From: Patiria pectinifera
Taxonomy: Eukaryota; Echinodermata; Asteroidea; Valvatida; Asterinidae
Reading direction: 5' to 3'
Length of the DNA: 64,000 nucleotides
Assembly: GCA_029964075.1 (NCBI GenBank)
Contig: CM057149.1
Span: 9,806,465-9,870,464, forward strand
This document shows positions 34,701 through 48,200 of this stretch, piece after piece (the stretch's first letter is position 1; each line of letters opens with the position of its first letter). Below the pieces are notes generated by a model. It searched no databases. It saw only the letters and a list, made by a program, of their open reading frames with translations, and had not been told where the DNA came from. A program made the translations under genes and the position numbers.

Positions 34701-35424
34701 TTAAATACACAGTTTAAAGTTGACTAAACACCACATAATCTTAAATCTCAAAACATGCAATAATTAACAGATTAAGAAAAAGAGTGGTAATAAATGTCAA
34801 TGAGTGTATCTTTCCTTTAAATAAAAGACAATACCCATAAATAACAGCACGCGTAAAGCGCGAAATAAACCTAAGCGGATTTTCTATAAAACAGAAAGGT
34901 ACATGAAAAACACGCTATAATATTAACCAGTTACGATATGGCTGAGAGACATAGACGAGTTTGTTTACATAAAATCCGCGTCCAAAACTAGCCCTAAATA
35001 CCTCTATTATAGCTACAAAATGCAAGAGGAAATGGCATAAACTTACAGACAATGCTTTCACAGGTGACTACAGGGATGGCAGTTGATCGGGTGTCAATAA
35101 ATGAGTTGCAAAATGCGGGAAACTAGCATAAATTTGTCAATAACGTCTTACATGATGATGATGTGAGTCAGTATTGTGAGAAAAACCAAAGATACTAGAG
35201 AGGGGAAAAACTGGCAATACGAAATGCTGAATAGAGGGCGCTGTTTAAGAAAACCGGACAGACGGTCCAGAACATTCTTTGTTGCTTTTTCTATCATATA
35301 AAGCTACTTTTTATGTTCTTAAACCATGTACAAAATTTGTTGATGCTCTTTGACGACCGTTGTGTCTTGTTGACGCTTGTTGACGCGCATTAGTAGGACC
35401 GGACCGGCGCCCGTGTCGGACGCC

Positions 35425-35705
35425 CCGCCCCATTTCCACGTTGCCCCATTTCCACGTTGCCCCATTTCCACGTTGCCCCATGTCACTTCGCCCCTAACCA
35501 CTTCGCCCCATCCCCAACTTCGTCCCCAGGGTGTCGAGCAGTACGCGCCCAACACTACCTGCTCTCTCGGAAATTTCAACAACGTTGGAAATAAAGTAAG
35601 CACTGGGGACGAGGTTTCCCCATCCCCACTTCGCCCCATCCCCGCTTCGCCCCCTTCTCCACTTCGCCCCCATCCCCACTTCGCCCCATCCCCACTTCGC
35701 CCGTG
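35425..35705. repeat. Minisatellites of CCCCATTTCCACGTTG and CCACTTCGCCCCATC units
   Basis: About three units of the first type, then two runs of the second (35480-35515, 35625-35705) around a non-repeated middle. Long frames across it on both strands are compositional artefacts. Confidence 0.8.
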
Positions 35706-38700
35706 CATGGCGCGGGCCCCAACGTGGCGCGGTTGATTTTTCGTCTGTAGCGCCTAGCTAGAGCAAAAGTTTTAAATGAAATTTCACAGAAAGTGACATT
35801 TCATCAAGTTCTAAAGACTCCCGTTTATAAATCGCGAGTTTATTTACCCGTTACAAAGTTAGAAGAAAAATTTATTTTGGCGTGATTTTCCGATTTTATT
35901 TTCAAGTGCAAAGTGAACCCTTTGAAAATGCCCCGAAAAATAAGAAAATAATTTTTGGACATACATCTGGCTGGGTATGTAAGTAGAGATAATAATGATT
36001 TATCAGAAGTTATCAAGTTTACAGAAATTCTTAAATGATTTGGAATTTTTCGAGATTTATTCAAGTGCGCCACGTTGGGAACCTCTCCCCCAATTGTGCC
36101 CAATTTCCGGACGCCACCGTTTTTGAATTTCGGATTAAATTTATGAAACCAAAATTGTTCACAGAGGTTAAATAGCAAGCATTAATGAGATAAAAGTACT
36201 AGTATTTTACTGCATGAATTTGAGGTTTGTCAACAAAGAGGTTTGGCAACATTACACCGAACTGTTGGGCACATGCATGATTTGCATAGCGACCTGTAGC
36301 CATGGATTCAATTTCACAGGTAACACAGCAACATGTACAACCTTCAAGCTGATTGGTCTTCAATGGTACAAAGCGGGCGTGCTAATTATTGGAGAGGATG
36401 CCGACTGTGTGGAGAACACCGAGCCGTAATGCAATTTGTAATGCATATGATGAAGTTTAAAATTCCCATCTCATTCCAAATAATTTATATCATTCTCTTT
36501 TAATATTTTGTATGTGATTGATAAGTTTCTAATTCCAGATAATGTCAATTTGTATACATTATGTACTTAGCAAATTGCCGGTGCATATGGCGATTGAATT
36601 TGATAAAGTTAGAATTGCAGCCCCCATCATTTTCATTGCCTATATTTGGATATATTTATTTCAGAAGAACATGGTGAATGGATTAAAAATAAAGTGTTAA
36701 CTATGAACAGAGATTTATGAACATTGAACTTAGCTTCAAACCCCTCAGATACTTTTCAATATATGTTAAACAAAACTTGCAGTAATAGGGTGAACATTGT
36801 GAATGGATTAAAAATAAAGTGCTTACAATGAACAGAGAATAAATGAAAGTTGACTTCAGATAGATTTTATTTTGATAAAGGTCAAGGTCACAGTGGCTGA
36901 AACAATAGAAATCTTGTTTAGTATAAAATTGAAATGTGATCTTTTATTTCGCTTTACGGTATCTACATGTACAGCTGTGGGTATTTTTTTAATTCAGCTT
37001 GTTTGTACAGGATCGCTTCACATTCACTCACTCTTTTAAATCACATACAATGACTTCCCAACAGAACAGCCAAAAAAATACATTATTCATGTGTTTATTC
37101 TGACAAGTTCCATGTGATGTATGTATACATGTAAGTTGGTAGAGTAGACCTAGACCTACCTAAGCACCAAAGATGACTTTACGAAAATGTAACGTGAGTA
37201 ACCGATTTTGTGCATCTTGTTTATCATACATAACACTTTTTTTCCCTCGTAAAGTCATCTTTGGTGCTTACATGTAGAACAGTTATTAAACTTTTTTCAG
37301 TGTGGTAATTACAGCCCAAGGAAACTCAAAAGTACATCAACAATGTAACGTGAGTAACCATGGAATTGCCCATTGTTGATCTCGCAGTTTGAAAAACAGG
37401 GCTTCAATTTATCTTAAGGGAAGGTTAGGCCGATGGGAATAGGTACGATAAACCACTGGGCAAGTACCTGTACGTGAACTATGTCACAGACTGACCACCA
37501 AAGTCGTCTGGGACCAGTGACCTTGAGTCACTTGTCAAATCACATTATTCTTTGAGTCCTGAGTAAAGTTGAGTTTAATACTTAGCATTAATTTCAAGCT
37601 GACTCGATACACACACCCCATGAGAAATGAAAAAAATTCATGTATTCAGGTGAAAACACTTCATATTTCATCCTTGTGAGTAACTGGAGAGTTTAGTTCC
37701 AAACTTGCCAAAACGCTCTACATGTACCGGTATGCCATTTTGTTCCCTTTTAGAAGCTTTCCTGGCTTCCCAAAGTCAATTTCAACAGCTGTTATACATG
37801 TTTTTTTGTATATAGTTAAACACAATTTAAGAATGAAATAAAGCAAAAAAAAGTGTTTTCAAACAGCTATTGTATTGTTTATATTCTTTTTAAGCAACAG
37901 TCCATCATTTGCAGCTATCCAAAAGTAACTGACAAAATTAGTGTGGGAAGTATTTGGTTTAAAGATAATGGGACTAAACTCCCTGTGAAATTACTCTTTC
38001 AGGCAAGCTGTCGTTTTGAAGAAATAAATGAAAGAAGGCCATTTCCAATGATACGTCTTAAGACGCATTTTTTGGAAATTTCCGTTAGTACTTAGTAGTT
38101 CATTTTTTTATTTCGGTGAAGCATGTGCAAGCGTTGACACTCATGACGCACAAGTGTTGCTATAATTCATCGGTTCAGTATGCGACATCGCATAGCTGCA
38201 ATCAGCTGGATAAGTACGGGTCCCGCGCGAACGCTGCATTCGGGCGCAATTCAAAACATGACTCAGCAACTTTTGATTTGAAATCGCGATCCTAGAATAT
38301 TATTTTTCTCGGAATGTACAGCATTCACTGAGCTAAAATTTCATCAGGTTAATTGTTAAGCACCCTTCTTTAGATTTTGAGCACTTTTGTTGCTTCAAAC
38401 GAAACAAATGCACAAATTACAATTGATAGACTCTACCTTTCAAGTTGTACAAACATGCAAATGTTCACTTTTTCAAATGGATACTGGTATAACGCGTTTT
38501 GAAAATAAACTCTTCAACTCTTCAAGCCGTAATCATTTGCACTTTGCAAGCCTTCCTGTTTGATCAAGATTTTCTTAAAGGGAATGTACATTTGCTTTTG
38601 CTCCAATTTTCAGAAATAAATGAATTTGGAGGATTAGTGTTATACAATGTAGCAAATATTGTTAAAATGACTTGTTTCAAGTTTTGGGCTTGTAGATGCT

Positions 38701-39164
38701 GGAAAAACCATTTATGTTCTTGTAGTCTGGTTCCCTGACCCCACTTAAGATGAAACGGAGAACTTATAGACTTTGGGGGATTGTAAGATCAGAGAATCAG
38801 TCTAGCAGGCTTGTACCCCTTCACAGATGTCTAATCAATTGCAAAGAGGTTTTTTTCAGTTTTTGCAGCAAAGAGTTTGCAAGTAGTTTTTGAAAAAAAC
38901 CAGTTTTCTCCAACGCTGGTCGGCCGACCAGCGTTGGAAAAATACCATTTTTCTTGAAAATGGCAGCACACCGATGGGAGCCACGATTTTACAGGATGCT
39001 TTAGATTGTCATTATTAACAATCCAGTGGGGTATTTTGTGATAATTTGATCATTTAGTTTGTTTGATGTTTTCAAATGTTGTATCTTCCCTTTTATTCCA
39101 GTTATGTGTTCTCTCATGCAATATTTTCTTGTATCCACCTCAAAGTCATCCAATATCATATATT
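35706..39164. other. Spacer between CARD exon region and copy B
   Basis: No gene recognised. A 71-codon plus-strand frame at 36214-36429 has no known motif. 37140-37290 contains a facing pair of AAGATGACTTTACGA-like sequences, and 37890-38440 is a diverged AGGTA-family element. Confidence 0.5.
38575..39095. mobile_element. TTAA-flanked MITE, AGGGAA family, copy 2
   Basis: The left end is TTAA/AGGGAATGTAC; the right TTAA is mutated. It carries a perfect internal palindrome TTCCAACGCTGGTCGG with its mirror near 38910-38940. Confidence 0.65.
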
Positions 39165-39604
39165 TATCTTCTAGTATTTTTTTTTAATATTGAAAATGTG
39201 GCATCACTGTACCTGATGGAATTTGTGTCTGCAGTCCAAGATGGCTGACATAGGACAGAGGTTTCATTTCTAGCTGGTTCTTCTCAGTCTTGGTGTTCAG
39301 CCAGAAATCTTCAGAGTGCTATCCTCGATAATTCTTTAAAAAAAACCACCTAATTGAAATCACTTTTATAAGTTTTACGCTACCTTGATTTCTGTAGGTT
39401 TCTTATAACAGATACAAGTATGGAAAGTTAAGCAGGCAAATATTCTTGAAGTCAATTGTTAAAAAAAAAATGTCAAAAATGTAGTCAATTGTAAAGTAAA
39501 CTAACGAGTGGGATTTATACCAGTGACCTCCGACACTACACAATATATGCTGCTGAGCTAGATATTAAATGAACATAGTCCGTTCTCCACACTAGTTGAA
39601 TATA

Positions 39605-40277
39605 CAGGGCGAGTAAAAAAAACAGTGGAACCAAAACCCCAAAAATCATATTTCATATTAAAAAAAATATGTAGCATAAAACATAATAAAGACTAGAAAA
39701 CCAATTCCATAGGCTACTTTTAGACGGAAAAAATACTGAAATTGCTTAATCCGTTCAAAGAATATCACCATTTAAACACAATGACCCTAAAACCTCTTTC
39801 ACCCAAAAATGCGATTTCAAGAATTGTCACAATTGTCTTCAAACATCAACAGCAATACATGTAAAACCTCCGTTTAAAAGTAAATAATATTCAACAAAGT
39901 CCTTTTGAATGCCCGTCTTTTAAAAAAAGGAGATTTTATATCATATTGTTTGCCTTGCCAGGGCTGTAAATAAAGATATTGTGTACTACAGTTGTTGACA
40001 GTTGTTGAAACAAGTATTCTATGTCATTTTCTTTGTTGTTCCAAACAGACAGAATACACAATAAACTGGGGTTTTTTTTTTGGACGAGACAGGTTTTAGG
40101 GTCATTGCATATAGTAGGTGATATTTTTTGAACAGATTGAGCAATTTCAGCATGTTTTTCATCTAAAAGTAGCTTATGAAATTGGTTTTCCAGTCATTAT
40201 TATGTTTAGTGTTTTATATTTTTTTCAATATGAAGTATATTTTGAGGGTTTAGGTTCCGTTTGTTTTAATCACCCTG
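39605..40277. mobile_element. Palindromic MITE, second CAGGG family (copy B)
   Basis: TA-flanked, with ends CAGGGCGAGTAAAA and TTAATCACCCTG. Both arms carry AAACCTC/GGTTT and AATTGCTTAATC-type mirrors. The interior contains unrelated sequence (39840-40070). Confidence 0.7.
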
Positions 40278-41218
40278 TACACTGATAAGTCCATGAACTA
40301 GTCCGTCTCAAAAGACAGGAATTTAAAAACAAATTGTGACTTGCCAGTTGCTGCCTTCTAGGAGTCTCAACATTGTGTGACTGCACTCTTCATTTAAAGT
40401 CAAAACTAAAGGTATGCCCAAGCAATCAAATTTAGAAAAAGGAGAAATACACAAACTGAAAAAACTACTCACAGAATGAATGTGATACGTATTAATCCAC
40501 ATAACATGAACCCAGGCCATGTTGTATCTAATTTGTACATGAACACAAACAATAAAGAAATTCAAAACAAATGATCATTTTACACACACACACAAAATCC
40601 ACTTTGCTTTTTCTTTCAACAAGTTCATAAGGTTCACGTTTGTTTATTTGACACTTCATGAATGTTTGCTCCACAAACCATCTGACTGTGGTCTGAATTC
40701 TCTTCAAATATATCTTTAAACAGCCAGATATTTGAACAGAAGTCAGTGCAGTGTGCACCCCAAAACAAACGAAAATAAAAAAAAAATGGCAATTTGAAGT
40801 GCCATGTTTTTAGAGTTCAACTCTTGGAAAAGTAAGTTACGAACAATACGCAACACACATATAGTCAAACTTGTTATTCCGCTCACAGGTATTACGCAGA
40901 AAATCTGTTATTTCATTCCATTTTCTAAAATTCTTTACAATCACACAATCAATTCATAGGTATCTCACACATGCTGACATCATTTCTTTTAAAAACAGGA
41001 AATTCCTAGAAATGAAAAAAAAATAAAAATTGCTTAAGGTTTTCCATAGAGTTTCATTTTGTGATTCCTTGATTCAAATGAAAAGAAGAACATAATGTAC
41101 GTCACAAGTCACAAGGGATGAACAATAACACAAGAATGACTTTGCCACATTTAATTATTTGGTGACGACCTCAACTGAATGACTTGTAAATGATTTATAA
41201 TTGACTCGTGATGACATG

Positions 41219-41543
41219 AACCCTAACTCCCTAGGAATTTTGGCTAGGATGTAACCTTAATCCTGCAAAATCCTCCAACTGCCTCCATGTAGAAATTGCA
41301 TACTGCCTCAATCCCACAAAATCCTCCAGCAATCACTGTCAATATGTTGAGGCAGAGCCAGTAACATCCTGGAGCAGTGCGGAGGATTTCAACTATAATG
41401 TAGGCCTAAAATTTGTGCACGGCTGAGCAACAACACAAGGTCCAGCCCAAGACCTTTACACAGTGCTTTGCCATGTAACTTCAATCCTACAAAATCCTCC
41501 ATTTTGCAAAGAGGAGTTTGGAGGATTTGGGAAGGTTAGGGTT
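41219..41543. mobile_element. AATCCTCC MITE (copy B)
   Basis: Paralogous to 7823-8152; same interior order. Confidence 0.65.
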
Positions 41544-42171
41544 AGGAAAACTAAACACGCACACCTGCTAAGGTAAGGGCAATTACAGGTAGACCACATA
41601 GACAATCCATGCACATTTGGAATATAAAAAACACAATGTTTTCTTTGCCTCATTTTTAACACGTTTAATGACCATTTCATTCAAAACCTAAAACAAATTA
41701 ACTGAAATCACACATAATCTTTGCTCCATATTGTAAGTATATATTACCATTCTTATCCAAACTGATAAAATCATTATACATTTCGATACTATACATCTAT
41801 GATTTGAAGGACGGGATCAAATTTTTGCACAATGTTGAATAACTTACGGAACTACACAAAAAAAGTATAAACGAACATGTATGGTTTTTAAAGTGGGCTG
41901 AAAATAAGGTTTTTTTCCTCCAGAAAACTTTTTTTTAAGAACGGTGTTCTAGAGGCTTGCCAAACCAACCTATATCTAAAATCTGAGTTACATTACCAAG
42001 AATATGTACATGCATGACAGGAAAAACGCTACACACATGAGGTGTTTTTCTGTAGGCTCTTTGCAGTGAGCTGTACCCGCGAGTAATTTCTTTGTGAGTA
42101 CTTGAGTAGAAAAATCCACTACTCGCCCAGGCCTAAACAGGAATGTCCATAAATAACAGAAATTTAACCGA

Positions 42172-42665
42172 CATACAGATCCTTGTCATTTGATTGGTGG
42201 AACTCACATCACGTGGCATTCGTTATTGCTCCCATTCATGCCGCGGCTCAAAAAGTACTATCCGCCCATGGGGAATGGGAAATACTATTCAACAGTTAGG
42301 ATCATGACGCGGTATTTGTGTGCAAATGCATGCTGGTGTGCGCGTCTAGCGTTGCGCGTAGCGCGTATTGTTCCAAAGAGCCAGCGCTACAGCGTTAGGT
42401 TCAAACATTTTCGTGAAAGGGTGGCTTGGAAGAGAGAAATATATTTTCGTCCAGTTTTGTATTGAAAAAAGTTCAAAACATATCAAATGACAAGGATCTA
42501 TATGTCAGTTATATAAAACAAATATTGAGTGGCTTTAAATTGTGAAATGGGAGGAATATTAATGCTCGATAAAATCTGGACTTTTCCAGTTCACTCGGCT
42601 TCGCCTCGTGAAATGGAAAAGTCCAGATTTTACCTTGCGATAATATTCCTCCCATTCCACGCTGA
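42172..42665. mobile_element. Two adjacent inverted repeats, copy-B specific
   Basis: AGATCCTTGTCATTTGAT at 42177 mirrors ATCAAATGACAAGGATCT at 42484. Next to it, 42545-42587 and 42612-42656 pair (AAATCTGGACTTTTCCA and mirror). The equivalent place in copy A has unrelated sequence. Confidence 0.65.
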
Positions 42666-43516
42666 GCCACTCAATATTTGTATATTAACAGCACCTCAAA
42701 ACACGCTCAGAACAGTCCCAGAACCGGTCATTATTATCAGCATACATTTCCAAGAATTACCACACATATATACAAATACTCATGGTTACATACATGTATC
42801 TTCATTGTATGTAGATGTAGACATCTATTTTGTAATATTTACAAATATTCAGAACTGATACTTTTCCACTCCAAGGGAATGATAAAATGTACAAAGACAT
42901 AATCATTGGCATAATCCATTCTCCACTTTGGTTTATACATATAAGTACTGAGAATAAACCGATACGCTGGGATTATTTTTGCCGAAAATTTCAATTTTCG
43001 CAAAAAGTAGAATTTTCCAGCCAACTTCTGATATACAGCCAAACGCCACAAATACTGATTCACAAGAGTGATTTCAACAGTATTTGTATGATATTTCTTG
43101 CCGAAACCTTGTATGTTTCCATACTCAGTACAGTTCCTTGTATGACTCTAAATATTAAGTTTTGGATTGATGGGGACTGAGACTTTCTGTTTTGAGAGTT
43201 TTACATCCACAATAATTGATGACTGACAAGAAATATATGAAACAAAAGAACTGCTAGTACTGATACTCTGTAAAGTTTGAATACTTTTTAAGTCAGCAAT
43301 GAGTCACAATGCCCGTGCCACTATGTACAAAATACTAGACATGAAGGAGAAATGAATACAAGTGACTGAGAAGTCTTTGCCTGGTAACCACTGAATGCCC
43401 TAGCTAAGTCTTAAACTACACAAGTACCAGTATTTTATATTCTCTCATAGAAAACTACTTTTCATGTTTACACAATTTACACGTAGGTTACATGTAATAA
43501 TGAACATCTACCAGTA

Positions 43517-44027
43517 CTGGGTGAGCATGGTGAGTCAAAAAACACGAAACCCAAATGTCGGGACCGTTGTTTTAGTGAAGTTCTGCATGTAGCACTTTCA
43601 AAATCTAGGATATGAAAGCCCAATTCATAAGCTTTCTTTCAGTACAAGAATCATTCAAATCACCTATGTACTTTTCAAGTTACGGAATTTAAACACAACC
43701 ACCGTTTTAAAGTTTTGTCCACCGATCAAAAGAAGGTAAGTGTTCTTTCAGCAAAACGAAAACAAATCAGATATGTGTGTGAATTGGTTTCGTTTTGCTG
43801 AAAGAATGCACACCTTTTTTTGTGATCTGTGGACAGAACTTGAAAATGGTGGTTGTGTTTAAAATTCCGTAACTTCAAATGTACTAGAGTGATTGGAATG
43901 ATTCTTGTACTAAAAAAAAGTTTATGAATTGGGCTTTCATATCCAAGATTTTGAAAGTGCTACATGCAGAACTTCACTAAAACAATGGTCCCGACATTTG
44001 GGTTTCGCTTTTTTTTTACTCTCCCTG
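43517..44027. mobile_element. Palindromic MITE, CAGGGTGAG family (copy B)
   Basis: Paralogous to 11789-12292, with the same flanks (TCTACCAGTA and the TACATA side). Confidence 0.8.
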
Positions 44028-44085
44028 TACATACCAGTATCTGACGAATGCTGATGGATATTTACATCTGAAATAATACATGCGG

Positions 44086-44355
44086 TGCTTATACAGCGCT
44101 TAAAAGCAAAGGTCTCAAAGCACTTCACGATTATTACCCCTGTTCATCAGGCAATGAGACAAAGTTTCTGCAGCAGCTCGATATCAGCGCATTCTGGTCT
44201 CTACCTTCACAGGTACCCGTTTATACTCCTGGGTTGAGAGAGGCAATTGTGGTCAAGTGCCTTGCCCAAGAACACAAGCACCATGTTCCCGTCAGGGTTC
44301 AAACCCACGTACCACGGCACAAGAGTCGAACACCATAACCATTGGTGCTCCAATA
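44086..44355 (-). mobile_element. tRNA-derived SINE (copy B)
   Basis: Same site and orientation as 12333-12625, with B box GGTTTGAACCC. Confidence 0.7.
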
Positions 44356-44804
44356 TAAAGCAGGAAAATTCACATCGCAAATGCAAGTCAAATTCAGGAT
44401 TAGTTCTCCACAGTGATTTTGTAAAGCCAAGTTTCATAATCTTGCGAAGAAAACTCTGCTTGGTTTCCTTGCACGACCACATTTCTCAAAAACTTACACT
44501 CTCTAAGACAACATCTTCTAGCTCTTTTAAAAAAATTAGTTACATATGAAGTAAGAAAGTAACAATTTGCTGGCTTTTGGTTGGAGAGATGAATATACAC
44601 AAGTGATGTGAATGTTGCCAATGGCAACAATGTGACCAATAAGTACTGCACAGCAGCGCCGTCAGTTTGGCTTAAAAATATTACCAAATGTCAAACAAGG
44701 TTGTTTCCATGAATAATACAAAAGAAAATTTAATTAAATATTTTAGAAAAAAAGGCACTGTAAAATGTAATTGAACACAACTAAGTAGCAATGCCCAAGT
44801 TGGA

Positions 44805-44810
44805 TTTAAT
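44805..44810 (-). terminator. Possible polyadenylation signal, NEK4
   Basis: ATTAAA on the minus strand about 350 nt past the NEK4 stop at 45161, paralogous to the one at 13394. Tentative. Confidence 0.3.
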
Positions 44811-45160
44811 AAATATTTCCAAATCAAACTGTGTCTTTTAACCTCTTTTTGTTGTTGAAGCATTGGTGAAAAGTCATGAAAAATATAGGTTTCTGGAACG
44901 CTGCATAGAGTTTGACGGTCGTACTTTATACAGACTCCTGCAGCTGTAAAAACATGTCAACCATTCAAAGGGCAGTTCTAGATAAGTCAAGCTTATCTCT
45001 ACCTGCAGAAGATGAGAAACATCTCTTCGATGACGTAGCAGTAATGCACTAGTAATTTCCATGTTGGTTGCAGAAACATCTCGATGCGAAGACGCAGATA
45101 TCCAATGTCAAAGGTCGCCATTTGTTTTTCAGAGTATACTCACCCACCTGTGTTACCATG

Positions 45161-45256
45161 TCAACCAAACACCGTCTCCTCACAGAACTTCAGCTGCCAA
45201 ATCTTGCCGCCGTAGATCTCAAAATCCTCTCGGCCCATCAGTGCTACCAGATCAGC
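45161..45256 (-). CDS. NEK4: NEK4 exon M (copy B), C-terminus with stop
   Basis: 31 codons plus TGA after a GAAAAG acceptor, phase 0. It encodes [17 protein letters not shown] and then [14 protein letters not shown], matching the end of vertebrate NEK4 (LKF followed by acidic residues and F). It is nearly identical to the paralogue at 13748-13843. Confidence 0.9.
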   Translation of the reverse strand, partial: ADLVALMGREDFEIYGGKIWQLKFCEETVFG

Positions 45257-48200
45257 CTTTTCAAAAATGAAAGAAAAGACGACAGTTTGAAAGTGTTTCT
45301 GTCAAGAAGAATGCCAATCGCTAAATAGGATACCATCTTGGCAAAGTGGGGCTGTGGGTTCAAATCCTACTTTTTCCACGAGCTGGTGCAGGAAAGTAGT
45401 CCTGAAGTTTTTTCCCTTGTAAAATCTACCCCTTATACACGAATTGAACCCAATAAATTGGGGGGGGAAGCTAAACGTCCTTACTTGCAGCTGAGAAGCT
45501 GAATTGCGAAGGGCGTGGCTACAAGGTGGTTGAGTCGAAGGCATGTACAGGCGCCTTAGGCAGCCGCCATACGACCCATGTCTGACCACGGAGCACAGAC
45601 AGAGATCAAAAGTGTTGATTTTTGTGGAGGGAGGCAAACCAGAGACACCAGAGAAAAACCCTCGTGGCACAGGAGAGAATCAACGAACAACTCTACTCAC
45701 ACATGGCCCGAGCCGGGAATCGAACCCGGCCACAGTGGTGAGAGGCAAGCACTTTACGACTAGCCGCCCATGCCACCCTGATTTTAATGCAAGTAAAATG
45801 TGAAGAGATTTTCTATTGGTGAGGATCTGTGATGGGCGTGTGAGGATCTGTGATTGACATGTGAGGATCTGTGGACTGGTGATGCACTCGACTACAAGAC
45901 TGGAGGGCAGGAGGCTGGCCCTTCAGGTCCAGCAACAGGACTCTTACCTCGACTGACTCTTCGTCATCGTTATCCAGGCAGTCGTAAGCCTTCTGAAGCA
46001 TCTCAATCCCGATGCCGTTCATGATGTCTTTCCTCAGAGCTGCGATCCTGTCCATCAGACGTCCCGATGTTGTCATTGTTGCGTTACCTGGAATGTTAAA
46101 CATGTTAAAGGTCAAGAAGGCTTGAAGAACTTCACATGGCGTACATTGCAAGTATTGTAGAGTAGTACTTTTGAGACTTAAACCCTCCTATTGTTTGATC
46201 AGTCACAGACAAAGAGGTCTTCCACTTCCTCTGCCATGCATTTGTATACATACTTGTAAGAAGCAGCCAGATCGCATTCATGTAAACACTATGACTAGTC
46301 AAATTCCATCAACAGACAAAAGCATGTAACTGTTCAGCTGGCATACATTGTATCAATATCCTCCAGTCAAAGCATGACTTTATCAAATTCACAAGGGAAT
46401 TTGTAAGTGTTAAAAGAGACATTTGATTGATTTAGACTTTTGTAATACCAGTGTACATGTAGCTGAATTTGTCAGCCACGGAAGGAGGGTAAAAAACGTG
46501 AATATCTTAAGCACAGTCAGGTCTAGATGCATTTGATTTTTGAGATGTTGGTTGCAGCAATCACACCGGTCCTTTTCAATTGTTTATGTCATGTTTAAGC
46601 TAAAGTGTGCACGCTCAATATGACGCAAACAATGGAAAAAGGGCTGGTGTGTTTTGCTGCCACCAACGTCTCAAAAGTCTCAATGGTCCATCACAAGTAT
46701 GATCAGAAGTTCGATCACAAAGTTACATGGGATGAATAATACCAAGCGAGTGACTTGACTTTGACATGACTAACGAGGACCTGGGCCCAATTTAGCACAA
46801 AAAGTCTGGCTTGAAAACTCCATGTGATTGTCATGCCAAGCAAACAACAGCTGAATACTAAGCACGAGCGATATACATCATATGGAGTTTTGGCTGTGAA
46901 ATTGGCCCCTGATTGCAACTCTGTTTCCAGGCCAGGCACAATGCAATTCACTGACCATAGCTTTGGGTGGATTCTAATGAATATAATGGATCTATGATCT
47001 CGGTACATACGAACAGCAGATGGAATACTGTGACCACTTTTGACAGATTTTGGGCGGGACACACCACACACTGGTTTGTGAGCCGCCAAGGGAGAACAGT
47101 TCATCGACAACCGATGGGGCTGCCCATGATTTATTCATTCTAAATGTACAAATGCCATGACATCATCTTGTAGGCATCTGATGCCGCCAGCAATGCGTTC
47201 AAATGTCTCTCTCACTGGTCTGCCCAACACTCCGTTTGTAACGGTTGAGGGGTACTTTTGGAAAGAGGGGAGTGATAGGCATAGAACCCACCCAACCCCA
47301 ACCCCAACCCCCCCCCAAAAAAAGTTATTCTAAAAATCAAAATTGATTGAAGAGAACAGTAAATATTTCCTTCTAAAAAACTTGATTTCCATAAGAAGCT
47401 TTGAAACAATGTTATGAAAAAAGTGGATTTTTATAAGCTTTAATTAAATCAGTGCTGATCCTTCACTTTAATTTCTAAACAGTTATTTGCTTCGCTTTGG
47501 CCACCAAAGATTCACACTTTAAACAGCTAAACAATCATGCTCAAACATGGAAGAGGAAGAAATCAGTGTTTGTCCCATTAATGTGAGGCAAAGACACATT
47601 TATGACGATTGTTGGATGATTCAATGGCAAAATTATTTTTATAATTTAAACAAGGATTTAAATACAGGATTTCAGTGCTATTTTAAAACTTTTTCATTCC
47701 GTTTCACCAATTGTAACATTCAACTTCGTCCAAGAAGAATTTCACATACTTTTAGTAAAATCAATTTAGTCATTTACTATTCAATTTCAAAACTGGTCAA
47801 ACCTATTAAAGTACTTGGTCATGAACATTTATCAATACACATTGAATTCCTCATAGCTATTGCCCAATGATGGCATTCAGAGATTGAATTTGTCCTTTAT
47901 CAATCAATTTAAAGGGAATATACATCATTTGCTTTTGCTGTAATTTTCAGAAATGGATGGAATTTGGGGGTTGGAAATATATAGCAAATATAGTTACACT
48001 GACTTTTTTTAAGGTTTTGGGTTCGAAAATGCTATGAAAACCAAGAAAAACAATCATTTTCATGTAGTCTGGTTCCCTGACTCCATATAACAAGAAACAG
48101 AGCAGTTCACATACATTGGGGAATTGTAAGGTCAGGGAACCAGTCTAGCTGGCAAACAAGTGCGATGGCCAATTGGGGCCAGTATTTGAAAGAAAAGCCA

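Larger units (their letters stand above)
32561..35400. repeat. Widely spaced inverted repeat enclosing several nested elements
   Basis: The segment at 32561-32650 (GGTCCTACTA, then GCGTCAACAAGCGTCAACAA) recurs inverted at 35315-35400. Between them lie the foldbacks at 32682-32966, 32983-33577 and 33685-34700. The arms may be ends of one older transposon that collected later insertions. Confidence 0.6.

Noticed and set aside
35319-35736. 119-129-codon frames rich in Pro or Gly
   Set aside because: Compositional artefact of short GC-rich minisatellites.
36214-36429. 71-codon plus-strand frame
   Set aside because: No known motif; an isolated short frame of a length expected by chance.
45790-46151. 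NEK4 ending in TDPH repeats at 45813
   Set aside because: Exon L has a consensus donor at 45948/45947 and the conserved C-terminal exon M follows in phase.
47547-47870. 107-codon plus-strand frame
   Set aside because: Inside a NEK4 intron, very AT-rich, no recognisable domain and no support from copy A.
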